Source: Spirometra erinaceieuropaei
Taxonomy: Eukaryota; Platyhelminthes; Cestoda; Diphyllobothriidea; Diphyllobothriidae
NCBI GenBank assembly: GCA_902702965.1
Contig: CACRXP010000065.1
Location: 318,240 to 382,239, forward strand
Reading direction: 5' to 3'
Length of the DNA stretch: 64,000 nucleotides
Below are positions 10,399-22,100 of the stretch, piece after piece. The position numbers and the translations under genes are program-made. Within the stretch, counting starts at the first letter, position 1; each line of letters begins with the position of its first letter. The notes under the pieces are model-generated. The model made no database searches. It was not told where the DNA came from and saw only the letters and a program-made list of their open reading frames with translations.

Positions 10399-13300
10399 AC
10401 TCTGTCAAAAGAGAACCTCAGTTTCCCAGAGGAGCATACCACTTCTTTCACAAAGTGTTGTCATCACATACTCGCTGCACTTTTTGATGTCTGTGGAAAT
10501 ACATTTTCACGTACTTATCTATTCCCCATTAAAACTGGGTTTTTTCACCACCGTTACGAAATAAGAGACCTCCTGGGAAAATCACCGATTCAATTGCTTG
10601 ATTCGTATTATCTTGAGGGAAACACGAAAAAGCCACCTCTATTCCCTCTGATCTATTTATTCCTTAAGTTCAGTTTTCTTTCTAACGTCGAGCATGAAGG
10701 ATAAACTGGTGGAAATTTTAAAAAACACTGGAATAAATTGGAATTAGTGGGTCAGTTTGCGACGTAACAGCGGATAGAATGTTTCTTTCGAAGCACGTCA
10801 GCTGGCATCTGGCTTATGGTTCACTTTTAAAAACAGGGGCATTTCTCTTCGGCATTCTGTCATCGTGCTACTGATCAAATGGATGATTCCCCTGTACAAG
10901 TCGATGTTGGCTAATTAACAAAATGGAATCGAGTGGGATTGGGTGCATTATAAAATGTAACTCCCTGTGAACAAATGGTCTCCGGCGTTTGTCTAAGGAC
11001 ATGAGGTTAACAGTTTGGATGATGAGATGAGCACGCACAATCTTTGTAGCTAGAAAACGACCAGGGTCTTTTGATCGCTGAAAAGTTCTACACGCTTGAG
11101 CCTCTTTCGCGTTTGGCCACGAGCAGCAGAATCTTAATAGGTCATTCGGCGGATTTTTGATGATTCACCTCTATCCAGTTTCGACAAACTCAAAGTCTGC
11201 CAAAATACCCATTAATTAAGAGAGTTGATTAGTCGTTTACTTGATTCTAGATTGGTTACTTGGGAAATTCCAATAGGCAGCCAGCTTACTGCTGTGGAGC
11301 ACACGGTGGACATCGTCGAAATCGATGATCGGACTGTCATCAGAATTGGTGGACACCATAGGAGGCTGAGCAGCTGATTAGACCCAAATGTGATTGAACT
11401 TACAGCTCCCGGTGGGACCTCGTTGCTCAGACGACTAGAGCGTTGACTGTACTCAAGCCTTGTCCTTACTGTCGTAGGTTCAAATCCCACCGCGGAGGCT
11501 GAGTTTTGGAAATTGGGTCTATAGACAGGCAATGTCTATTACGAACCTCCATACTTCCGTTGACGCAGTGTCAGGTGGTCTTAATCCACCGGGTCTCATT
11601 TGGGGGAAAGGCTGATTTTAGTACCAGTCAAAAGTTAAGTAGTGTGTTTGTGATCAGGTACACATGCTTTTCTTCCATACCCAGAGTCTCCATACGAGTG
11701 TTTCTCATTGTTTTTTCACGCTCTCATGGCGGGTTTCAAATGACGCGCATGATAATTCCTGCTCAGTTTTATTTCAATACAGTAGTTCGTCTTGGTCCGC
11801 GATATTGCTCAAAACTACAGCTCAAATGTACCCAGAAATTGATTGAGAAAAGATATGTAGGCTAAAAATACTTGAATGAGCCCGACTCCATGTGTGCATG
11901 GAGGTACTAACACCGATTATTCATCATTCGGGCCCGGATCAGGCGCGAGCTGAAAAGAACAGCACTTAGCAAGTCTGTGGAGATTGGCAAGGGTCCAGAA
12001 AGACTGCCCATAAGTGAGCCGACGAAACAAGTCCCAAACTAAGTTACGACACACTAAGAAAGATTAAAACAAAGATCAGGAGCAGTACATAAGGAGGCAT
12101 GCAAGAAAATTGTTAGAAGCGCTAGATGAATTCTAAAAGATTGGAATGCGTGTGAAAAAGGAGGCACAGGAGCGAAAACCATTGCAGTACGCTTTGGAAT
12201 CCCGGTTTGTATAGATTGAGTGGGTGGTAATTTAAGTACTTAAAGATCGTCTTGGCAATAAATGCTCTTTATAAGAAAATATTGCCAGATGGAAGGGTTT
12301 GGCAAAAAAAATATCGGTTGCCAAAAGTAACTGTGAGACCTTCTGTGACCCTACCTAGTGAGCTGGAAAACACAAATTGTTCCTTTGGTATGTAAGTGTC
12401 CAGTTTGCAACCAAGTTCAAATAACTCCTAGTCGAAATCTGAAAAGTTACTGGACAGAAGGGTGTCCAAATCGACTATTTTTTCACTCTTAATAATTTTG
12501 TGTTAGAAACTTGTTACAGTCTGAAAAATCAGTTTTTAACACTTTCCTTTCCACCTCATAATTTAGGAATCAGTCAATCTCCCACACAGGAAAATTGAGA
12601 GCGTTACGAAACACATTGACTGTAGTTTGGCAGCAAGTTGCTCGGTGCGAATTATGGAAGCCAAAAGTTTGACTCCCACTCATAGAGAAAAATTGCCGCT
12701 TAAACGAGGTCACAATTATTAAGTTATGGCAAGCGGCCTGCGATTGACGAAGCTGTTCGCAGAATTCGTTTAACCGTAAGCCATGATGAGCGGAAGTTCC
12801 ACCGATGCTCTAGGGCGTGATTTGTGTGTTTTTTTTGGATAATTTACAAATAACAACTTGTTTTATTTAGCAGTCATAATGGTACTTGCATGGTTTTGTA
12901 GTAAGAATGTTGTGGGTTTGAAGGCTTTTTTAGTTTGAAGTGTGGAAACTATCCATAATATGCCTATTTTCCACGCCAAAATGCAGTCGCTCAGATCGAC
13001 AGTCGCTTAAGTTGTCAAGTCGAGGCTTTGCTTTACAGACGTTCATACTACCCCTGTGAGCAAATGCAGATCGTTCAACTTCGACTGAATAGTAAATATT
13101 TTCCGGAGGAAAGTCTTGACTGGCAACACTTGACTGGAACACTTGTTCATGCTGTGTTGCCCGGTAAATGCTTCGGAACTTGAAAGTTTTGTCGTCTATC
13201 AAGTCCGAATCATGTCTCTTTCCTCAAATCTGTAATATGCTCAAAGAAGTCATTTACAGAAGCGCGACGAGACTAGAGTCTTTACAACAACGGCGGACGT

Positions 13301-13480
13301 TGAGCATCTTAGTCAGCTGAACGAGGATGACGGCGCTTCCAGAATTGCATAACAACCCCTTTCCAACAGAGAATGTGCATTTCCAAAAGATAAGTTAGAA
13401 AATTTAAGAGAAAAATCAGGAATGAATGGGATTTTAGAATGTCGTCAATACAGGACTTATAGCAACGATTCATCACGACG
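10399..13480. other. Intergenic DNA between DYNLRB gene 1 and the 13.5 kb SINE
   Basis: Apart from the family 2 tRNA-like unit near 11.4 kb, I find no gene. The block near 11297-11330 (gtggagcacacggtggac) has a short relative near 24779, so some of it is dispersed repeat. Short open frames on both strands are not supported. Confidence 0.45.
11412..11500 (+). repeat. tRNA-derived SINE or tRNA pseudogene, family 2
   Basis: An A-box-like ttgctcagacgactagagcg and a B box ggttcaaatccc are spaced by a long variable arm, as in Ser/Leu-type tRNAs. The acceptor pairing is poor, so a functional tRNA is unlikely. A relative on the minus strand lies at 14822-14890. Confidence 0.5.
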
Positions 13481-13484
13481 ACAA

Positions 13485-13665
13485 TTACACTGTCGCGGGG
13501 CTCGATCCCGTGGCCTGTTGGTTAGAAGTTCAACGCCCTTAATCATTGAACCACGGGCTCGTTATACTGTCAGTTGCGATTGGGAATGTACAGTGGTAGA
13601 GGGGTGCTCGCCGATCGTTCCTAAGGAAGTTACTCGTCTCGTTGTACCCTAGGGCTCTCTCTCAG
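13485..13665 (-). repeat. tRNA-derived SINE, family 1, minus strand
   Basis: The reverse complement shows the leader (acgatcggcgagc, then tacattcccaatcg), a tRNA head with gagcccgtggttcaatgatta and the B box gggatcgagcccc (13494-13510). Order and wording match the units at 20425 and 52.7 kb, including the arm upstream of the tRNA part. Confidence 0.7.
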
Positions 13666-16360
13666 AAACATTCTACAGACCAGTTTGGCTGGGATGACCG
13701 CAGAAATACTCGCTATTAACCGTTTATTTTAGATCGCGAATGTTTTTCAAACCGAAACCTGTCTAGCTTAGAGCTCTTTTTGAAGGAAAATCAGGTAAAT
13801 TTTGGATGCTTATCCTTTCCATAACATTTTATGTGGCAGAAAAAAATAAAGTGGAAATCACAATAAAGCAATGCAGATGTTTTCAGTCTGCTTACAACGC
13901 AGGAAAGGAGCTTAAATCAAACTCCACATGAGTTGTACTTAGGGCCTCTTAGATTCATATTCTAACTGCCATTATCAATCTCACTTTTTTCTAGTTTTCA
14001 ACTAACCATTTCAGTGCTTCAGAGCTCAGGAAGCAGGTAACGTCTGAAAACCCGCTGCGGTTGGTATCAAAGAAACGTGAAGTAACAAGTCTTTCAAGAC
14101 TTTGGAGATATCTGTTGATGGTTTTCCGATTCTTCGGAAACACCGTCTGCACCGCCGGAGGAGGAGATTGTATATCATGTCACCGATATCCTCAAACCTG
14201 ATCTGCATGCACTCACTGACCTGTGTTCCAGTTTCGTAGGTGCTACCGATCTCAAGATCGTGGCCTTTTAATGCCCCCTCCTCCACTTCGAATTTGGGTG
14301 GACTGTAGACGACTGCGATCGATCCCTTTTGCCTTCTCATTTTGAAGTTCGTTCCTGCATTCATCGGGACATAATGTGAACGCATCTACAGCGAGTAGTC
14401 CCATCAGATTTGAGAATTATCTCTTAACGAGAAACGCTTCGAACCCTTCGTGCTCTCACCTGCGGGGTGGTTTTGCTCCACATGAATATTTTTCTTCCAA
14501 TTAGTGACATTTTTATCCATCAAAACTGACGAATTACACTCATTTTTGTCTTCTATAAACAATTTTTAAAAGGCGTCCTCCTTGCTGTTCACTCGTTGGA
14601 CAAGGATTAAGCATATGCGCGGGGTAAAAAAAATGATGTCCGATAGACCGCGTCTTACGGGAACGATATCTACAAGGGTTATGCGTGGTAGAACAATTTG
14701 ACTGTCCAAGCAGGATTTTCTAACTAATCCACCTAGCATTTACCATATGACTACCAGTCCCACGTAATTCCTAGATGTTTCGGCAGACTTTGAATAATGC
14801 ATATCGACCCAACTGTGAAAAACTCGTCGTCTTATTGGGATTCGAACCCACGGCAGCGAGAAGAAGGCTTACAGCATCAGTAGACTCATGAAGCCACATA
14901 GAACTAGTTAGCTGTTAATTTTTTGTCTGTTTAACTGTGGTCCACGTATTTTCTTGTTAATCTGTCGGCAGAAGAGGCCTCTCCGGTCGCAGTGGGTTCA
15001 GAAACAAAATACCCTAGATGACAGCGATTTAAACTTGAAAATTGGTAACCAGGCAATTTTTACGGTGAACGGTAGTGAGATGTCTTCTGACCACGACCTG
15101 TAGTCGTTTTAGCGGTTAATGTTTTAGAACGAATTTTTTGTGGTTTCGACAAGATCTACGAGCACGACACTCCATCATGCCTGGGTCCGTTTTTGCTGTC
15201 GGTGGAGGCAGATTTTCCACCAAAAACAGTGGAGCCATCCTTCCAAAAAATTACAAAATGTCTAACTTTGCATGGAGCGTTCGCCTAAAGTGATATCCCC
15301 ACGAAACCAGGTTAGTAGAACCGCACCTTAGAGTACCCGATGACCTCCTCTCTGCTATGACAGTTAATTTGTGAAGTCGCTCGCTTCGGTAAGGAGTAGA
15401 CATGCACTCGGATGCCGTATGAGTGGTCCTAGAGCACAATCTCTTAACCATTGATCTCTCATAGATAGGATGCTTTCTTTCCGACCAATAAACTCGTCTT
15501 CACGGACGAATCGCATGACTAAACACCATTTCTCCAGAAGAAGGTTTTAAAAGATGGAGTGTAGATCAAAGACCCCTTTATAAAAGTAGACACGAAACTG
15601 GCTCTGCACTAACTTACGACTCAGTGGAATTCTCTGGGAAAGTCGTGTAGTTGAAGGTACCAAAGATCAGCCTAAAATTTTTCTAGCCATATTTAAAGAA
15701 ATGGAAAAAAGAATCAGCTTAGCTGTATTGGGAAAGGCTGGTGGAATCTGCAAGGAATCCCCCTCTGGATGGGCATCTGTCCCTTCTTAAGTACGAAAAG
15801 ATCCAGAGACCGGACGTCATTTACTTTTTTCTCAGGCGCATATCAGAGTTTAGTCTAATTCCCCATATTGGTTCACTGATAGACAGTTTCGGAGTGCCCA
15901 GTATCTTACATGACCGACGGAAGGTTGTACTTCTGTTCCTCCTAAACAAGTTTGTAATTGCTTGGTTGCAAAGTAGCTTATTCTCCCTGGTTTAGTTTTC
16001 AGGACGCCTAAATAAATTTGCTTTAAGTATACCTACCCCTTCATTGAAGAGCACATAGTCTTTAAACCTCACTTAACCGGGTTCCTTAAGCTTTCTGACT
16101 GCAGTGTAGACAGTAAGCAGAGGGTCAAAACGGCAAAGATGTTTCGAAACTGTCTTGCCTGACTTAAGAAAGGTCCAGCTATGATAGGACTCCTAAGGGT
16201 TTTAAATAAAGACATTTTATTTATTTATTTACAGGTAACCCTCAGTCACATAGGTTAGAATAAAACGTGGTTTGGTTTGGTAAGAAGCCCTCTTCTTCAC
16301 TGTGAATTCCGCATAAATTTTGTCCACACTTTTTATCCCCTAAAACCATCTAAAACCACT
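13666..16360. other. Intergenic DNA, no gene recognised
   Basis: A 119-codon minus-strand frame (14385-14026) matches no family I know and lacks splice or repeat context, so I do not call it. The only supported element is the tRNA-like fragment at 14822-14890. Confidence 0.4.
14822..14890 (-). repeat. tRNA-derived SINE fragment, family 2, minus strand
   Basis: The reverse complement contains the B box gggttcgaatccc and a variable arm resembling the unit at 11412-11500. No intact acceptor stem is visible. Confidence 0.45.
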
Positions 16361-18315
16361 TTAAACGGTCTTCGAATTGAAAGGAGAAAACAATGAGGAT
16401 ATCATTGAAAATGAGGCTAGGGCAGAACATCTAAGCCGGTTTTTCGTATCGGTTTTCATCGATGAAACGGAATTTGACGAGGCTGGATTGCCTGCTTGGA
16501 CAACCGACGAAATAATAGAAAACATGGATTTCACAGAAGAAGATGTGAGGAAGGAACTTCTAGCACTTAAGGAGGGTAAGTCTCCGGGTCCGGACCAAAT
16601 TCCGGCAAAAGTTCTGAAGGAGTTGGCTTGCGAACTCGTCAAACCGCTTTCGCACATCTTTAGGTCGTCCTTTGACCGAGGCATTCTCCCCTCTGATTGG
16701 AAAGTGGCAAACATATAGTCCATTCGCGAGGGTGGATCTAGAACAAGTACAAACAATTATCGGCCGGTGAGCCTAGCCTGCATTTGTTACAAAGTTATGG
16801 AGAGAATAGTCAAAAAATCCATCATGAAGTTCCTTGAAAATAATTACGTTGCTAGTTCCCAGCATGGCTTTCGACGAAATCGCTCCTCCCTAACTAAAAT
16901 GCTTCATTCAACGGAACAGTGGTCTCGCTCGTTCGACGAAGGAACAATGGTCGATATCGTTTACATCGATTTCAAGAAAGCCTTTGATAGTGTTCCACTC
17001 CACCGGTTACTTTACAAGGTCCGAGAGTCAGGGATAAGGGGAAACCTATTAAACTGGGTAAAGGACTTTCTGACTGGTCGATCACAGTCTGTGTGTATTG
17101 TTAGTGCAAGGTCAACGCCCGTGCTAGTTGTGAGTGGAGTTCCCCAGGGCTCTGTACTGGGACCAGTACTATTTTAAATTTATTTCAACGACTCTATGAA
17201 TGGACTGGATTGCAATGGAGTCATGTATGCCGATGACATCAAGTTATGGCGAGCTATCAACGGAGAACACGATGAACGGGTCGTGCAAGACGGACTGAAC
17301 CGCCCATGCGAGTGGTCTGACAAATGGCTGCTAAAGTTTAACCTTGAGAAGTGCGTCGTGCTGAGACCCAAAACGACTGGAAGGGCTGACGGAGAGGAGC
17401 ACCATTACCAACTTGGTGGATGGTGCCTTTCAAATGTAACAGAACAAAAAGATCTTGGGATCAACATTTTATCGACTCTTAAGCCTTCCTCTCTGTGCGT
17501 TAGGACGGCCAAATGGGCAACTAGTGTTCTCTTTGCCATTAAACGAACTTTCGTAGACATAGACAAAGCGTTATTTGGAAAAGTATACGAAGCGTTTATT
17601 CGTTCGCATCTGGAATGTTGAATCCAAGCGTGGCGCCCGTGGCTAAAAAAGACTATAAGTTGCTAGAAAGAGTTCAGAGGAGAGCAACAAAAATTGTAAA
17701 AGGCCTCAGGACTTTACCTTACAACTGCCGACTTAGTGAACTTAAACTTTTTCCTCTTGAGTACAGGCAGATTCGAGGAGATCTCATACAGGCGTATCGG
17801 ATATTGAGGAACCGGGAATGCGCCCTAAACCCCGACGATTTCTCCACCCTTGCCACAACAACAAGCCTGCGTGGGAACTCTCTAAAACGTAGAGGATCCC
17901 GATGCTGCCTGGACGTTCGCAAATACTGTTTTTCATAGCTAGTCGTCGGTGCCTGGAACGGGCTTCCCGAGGACGTAATAATGGCGGATACCACGGAGAC
18001 GTTCAAGCAAAGACTAGATGTATATTTGCTTGGACAATACCGCTTGTCTGGAGAGAACAGCTCTGTGGTGCCAAACCATCGCCTTGCATACACATATTTC
18101 TAATGCGGATGACTGTCATTCCATTTAACCGAAATCATCTACAACTGAATGTTCTCAAGTTTTGGTCCTGCATTTTCAATGAAAAATGTTCTGTTAAGCG
18201 TAAATGTTACTGACAACATTTAACTACCATGTTTATTCAAAGTTAGATATTAGATTTACCGTCTACAATACGGTTCTCAAAGGCATTGCCTATTACTCTT
18301 AAATATACTGACCTA
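16361..18315 (+). pseudogene. 5'-truncated CR1-like LINE, reverse transcriptase pseudogene
   Basis: The polyprotein enters mid-way, upstream of the RT domain. It shows SPGPDQIPAKVLK (about 16579), NNYRPVSLACICYKVMERIV, QHGFRRNRS, VDIVYIDFKKAFDSV (RT motif A), SGVPQGSVLGP, and MYADDIKLW with the catalytic YADD (about 17224). The tail RRATKIVKG, ATTTSLRGNSLKRR and DVRKYCFS follows. Stops break it at 16716-16718 (TAG), 17175-17177 (TAA), 17619-17621 (TGA) and 17936-17938 (TAG), with a one-base shift in the A run near 17645-17650. The 3' end near 18300 is cttaaatatactgac, like the plus-strand LINE at 1.3 kb. It is inactive. Confidence 0.88.
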
Positions 18316-19096
18316 TGTATAAACACAACTTCGATTTTAATCTATTAGATAAACTCGCAGAAAATAGGCGCGCTCGATTGGTGCCTATTCCCTGTTTTAA
18401 GTGAGATGCAAAACGTGGTATTATCCAGTATGTTACGAATGGTAACGGTTACTAGGTCAAGAAACAATGCTTTCAGGCTCCTGTGGAGACACGTATAGAG
18501 GACTTCCTAATTCGNNNNNNNNNNNNNNNNNNNNNNNNNNNNNNNNNNNNNNNNNNNNNNNNNNNNNNNNNNNNNCTGTCTTAGCTCTACTGCAAACATT
18601 TACGTAGTTTTTGGCACAGCAGTAGAAGACAGACCTACGCTTCCCCATCGTTACTAAGCGAATATGTTTATTGCGGGAGGTCATCCCCTTCATTTTTGAA
18701 GCTGGGTGTGGGTCCAATTTTAGTAGTTATTGTAAAAAAGGCGTGAGTAAATTGTTGTCGTGGTATAACTATGATTGGCATTATAACGGAAAAATAGACA
18801 ATACAATACTCCTTGGGCACTCCTGCAATACAATACTTCTACTGAAAAACCAGTGTCTGCGTTTGGGGATTCACTTGCAAGCTCTTTTTCTATTTTAATT
18901 TCTTATTTGAACTGGAGTAACCGTTTCCATCTGGAAGCACACTGGAATTTTCTTAGTTCTAGCCTTCTGATCGTAGCGTTGATTGGATGATATCCCTTTA
19001 AGCAGATAGACTTAGTGGGATTATACTCTTTATGGTTACTTTACCCGATTGACGTTTAATTTGTATTTTAATATATTTCAATCCCCCTATTCTCAG
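18316..19096. other. Spacer before DYNLRB gene 2 exon, with assembly gap at 18515-18575
   Basis: A run of 61 N marks an assembly gap. No feature recognised on either side of it. The missing 5' exon of gene 2 could be here, in the gap, or beyond the LINE. Confidence 0.6.
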
Positions 19097-19172
19097 TCTG
19101 AGATCGAAGAGGTTTTTAAGCGCTTGCAAACGCACAAGGGTACCAAGGGCCTGATTGCCGCAACCTCGGATG
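19097..19172 (+). CDS. DYNLRB: DYNLRB gene 2, first visible coding exon
   Basis: Pyrimidine-rich acceptor (ccccctattctcag) and consensus donor gtaagt. It encodes 25 residues plus one base of a Gly codon, and S-E-I-E-E opens the exon as expected for residues 2-6 of a roadblock protein. Confidence 0.88.
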
Positions 19173-22100
19173 GTAAGTTCTGCCACGCATTCTGTGATTT
19201 TTATTCCTGTTTTCTGCCCGGATGGTCCGTTTGCTTATAAGGCGCTTAAAGTAACTTCTAAAATATCAGTTATTTTATTCTTCTGTATTTTACCTGTCTT
19301 AAACTGTTTTTTTGCGGTCAACTCCTCACTTTCGCATATCTTACAATGTGTACATTTAGCCGACTTGGATAGAATTTGCGCAATAAATTTGGGATTTTGG
19401 CCATACGCTAATACGCTTATTTTTGCCGCTGTTCTTCATCATTTCTTTATCAGCAACTAAGGCTAGTGGGACTGAAATGGCCTTTCCTTGTTTATTCGCC
19501 ATTTCCTGCCCCCGGGCTCGAAGTTGGGCTCTCTGGTGGTTGGGCTTTCAGTCGTTGGCCACACTCTGACTTCATGCCTTTGATCGGCAGCTACCGCATG
19601 CACAGTATGTCCTAGTTCATCTTTACCATGAATAAATGGTATGTAGGCACTATCTTTCTCCACCTCAGTAGGGCCTTAAAAGCAGCCTCAGTAGCTACAG
19701 CTGCTGCATCTGTAACTTGCATGCACAAAATAACTTTCAAAATAGGCTAGCGCAGGCTCTGAAATCCATAAAAGAGTCTACGCGGCCGGTGAAAATAAGT
19801 TGTCATCCTCGGTTTATGCATATGCCATAGTGTGCTGACTCCCCTGATGCTATCCAGCCGCATTAAAATATTCCTTATTTGAATAGTGTGCAGTTTTTTC
19901 CCGTAATTTTCTGTCACTAGACAAATTAAATTACATTTTTTTCTGAAGGCTTACATAAAAGGTCATTCTTGGCATGCTCCGTGAACATAGTTACGTTTTT
20001 CAACTTGATGTTTTTAGAACATGATTCACTGAGCAACTGGACATAACGGAACGCTTGTGTTCCATAGTGTCGCAAATAGCCTAATTGGGGAAATTTTGCG
20101 GAGCGGAATGTCGTTTTTTGAGCATGGAATTTTCAGAGTTCCTCTTTAAGGTTTGCCCAGATATAATTTTATCTGCGAACTATGTCTAGGAGAATTGATT
20201 GACTACATAAGCAAACTACAAACACATGCATGTAAAAAATGAAGCAGAGAAAGGTCTTCGGAAAATCAAATTATACTCGTGAATTATCAAGTTGGTGCCA
20301 CCAATCCGTCGTCAGACGAGATGGAGTTAAAGGATTAAGTGAGACTGTTACACCAGACCAGTTGGTGCTACAGGACAGAAACTAACGGGTAGGCCATTAG
20401 CGTGCGAGCGGGATACTATGAACATATGGTCACGGTAGTTCCCCGATCGCAACCGACAGGACAGCGAGCCCGTGGTTCAGTGGTTACAGGCGTTGGACTT
20501 CTAACTAACGGGTCACAAGATCGATCCCCAGGTGTTCCACACATCGGGGCTGGGTATGACTGGCCGACGACGGCCAGTAACTCAGAAATAACCATCCCAG
20601 TCTCCCTCTTCTTTGTTGATAATGCATTTCTGTATTCATATACTTATTTATATGAGAATATTTAGTTTATAGTGAGGGTAGACTTGCACAGCATCTTTTG
20701 CACTCCCTTGCCACACACCCGGGCCCGATGTCAAGGCATAGTCAAGAAGACCGGAGCTGTGGGAGGGCGCAGGTGGTTGGCACGGCCGTACCCGCACCTA
20801 GGCTTACCATCACACCCCAGATCCACAAAAACACTTGACGAGGATTTTAACCAACAACAAAAATGGGCCAGGAAGAGGAGGATAGCGCAAGGGCATCCAC
20901 CTGCAGGGAATCAAGTGCCAGCGCACACCTGACTGCTAAGGCTGAAGTCTGGCATAGCAGACGCAGACAATCCTTAGAACCCAGAAGGGTGAGATGCAGC
21001 CCTACATGTAGCCTGAGCCAACGCGTTTCAAAGTCTGGGCAACCAATCAGTCGTCGACTGAGAGGCACTTATATATGCGCAGGCACCCCTCACATGCGTG
21101 AGAGTGCCAGGGATCATGCTAGGAAGGAGCCTTTGCAGTCCGACTCTCAGCCCATCAGTCCGCCACTCCACACAAACACACACATCTGGGCAGACTGTGG
21201 ATTGAGTTGAGGCGTCAGTCGGCAACCTCCCAAGTCACGGCGCTTGGCGCACCCTGATAGTCTTAGGTTGGTATCGCACATGCATGACTACCTAGGACAC
21301 GTATTTGCACGAGAGAAAACCCGTATCGTTGACGCCTGTCCAACAAAGAAGAACCGCGAATTCTTGGAAGCTATGCACCCAGGCGTGGCATGTCGATTTA
21401 GATGCCACATACAAATTTGTCAGGGCCAAGTAGAAACAGACACAGCCAATACCAGCTGGGCCATTGAAATCAGCAAACGTCTATTGGCCTAAGCTCTGAC
21501 AAACCGCATAATCTTTAGGCATGATGGGAGTGCCCGATTCAAGTAGTCACGCGGTGAAGGTTATTTCGTTTCCAATGAACTTCGCCTCCTTCTAAAATAT
21601 GAATCACAGTCTTCAACTGCTTTTATGTGATGTTCCAGAATCATTGCTGCTACAGATCATACTTCCTGAGCTGCAGCGCATACACTTTCATTTGTAGATT
21701 TTGATTTACAAACGGCAGGTATCTTTGATCACATCACGTAATCCATGCGGTGTGCTGGCCAACGTCCCTTCATGACTCCATAGACTGCAGCATTAGTGGT
21801 CATTTCCTACTGGCTAGATCGTGCACTGCATACACCTGAAGAGTTCTTACCTCTTCAACCTATGTTCGCTCAACCCACCTCAGTGAAGACGACATAATTC
21901 GTCCAAGTCGTTCAGGGGTTTCGTACTAAAAGGCTCATTCTCGATCTTAAATGAGAAGCCAAGATGTTTCTAGGAGTCACTTGTTTATTTTCTTGGCTCA
22001 GTGAAGGCACACAAACTCCCAGAATTTGAAGCATTACAGTGCGTGGCCGATCTGATGAAACGTTGGCCGAAATTCTGAAATGCGTTTTCGATTAGGGAGG

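Larger units (their letters stand above)
19173..22036. other. Intron 1 of DYNLRB gene 2, first part
   Basis: Holds the SINE at 20425 and the retroelement fragment at 20690. The remainder shows no gene. Confidence 0.5.

Noticed and set aside
11412..11500. Functional tRNA gene
   Set aside because: Boxes are present but the acceptor stem does not pair and related copies exist, so a SINE or pseudogene is more likely.
11212..11532. Minus-strand frame with SAVGFEPTTV
   Set aside because: It is the translation of a tRNA-like B box in a SINE, a common false protein.
14026..14385. 119-codon minus-strand frame
   Set aside because: No motif, splice context or relative recognised; length is within chance for this window.
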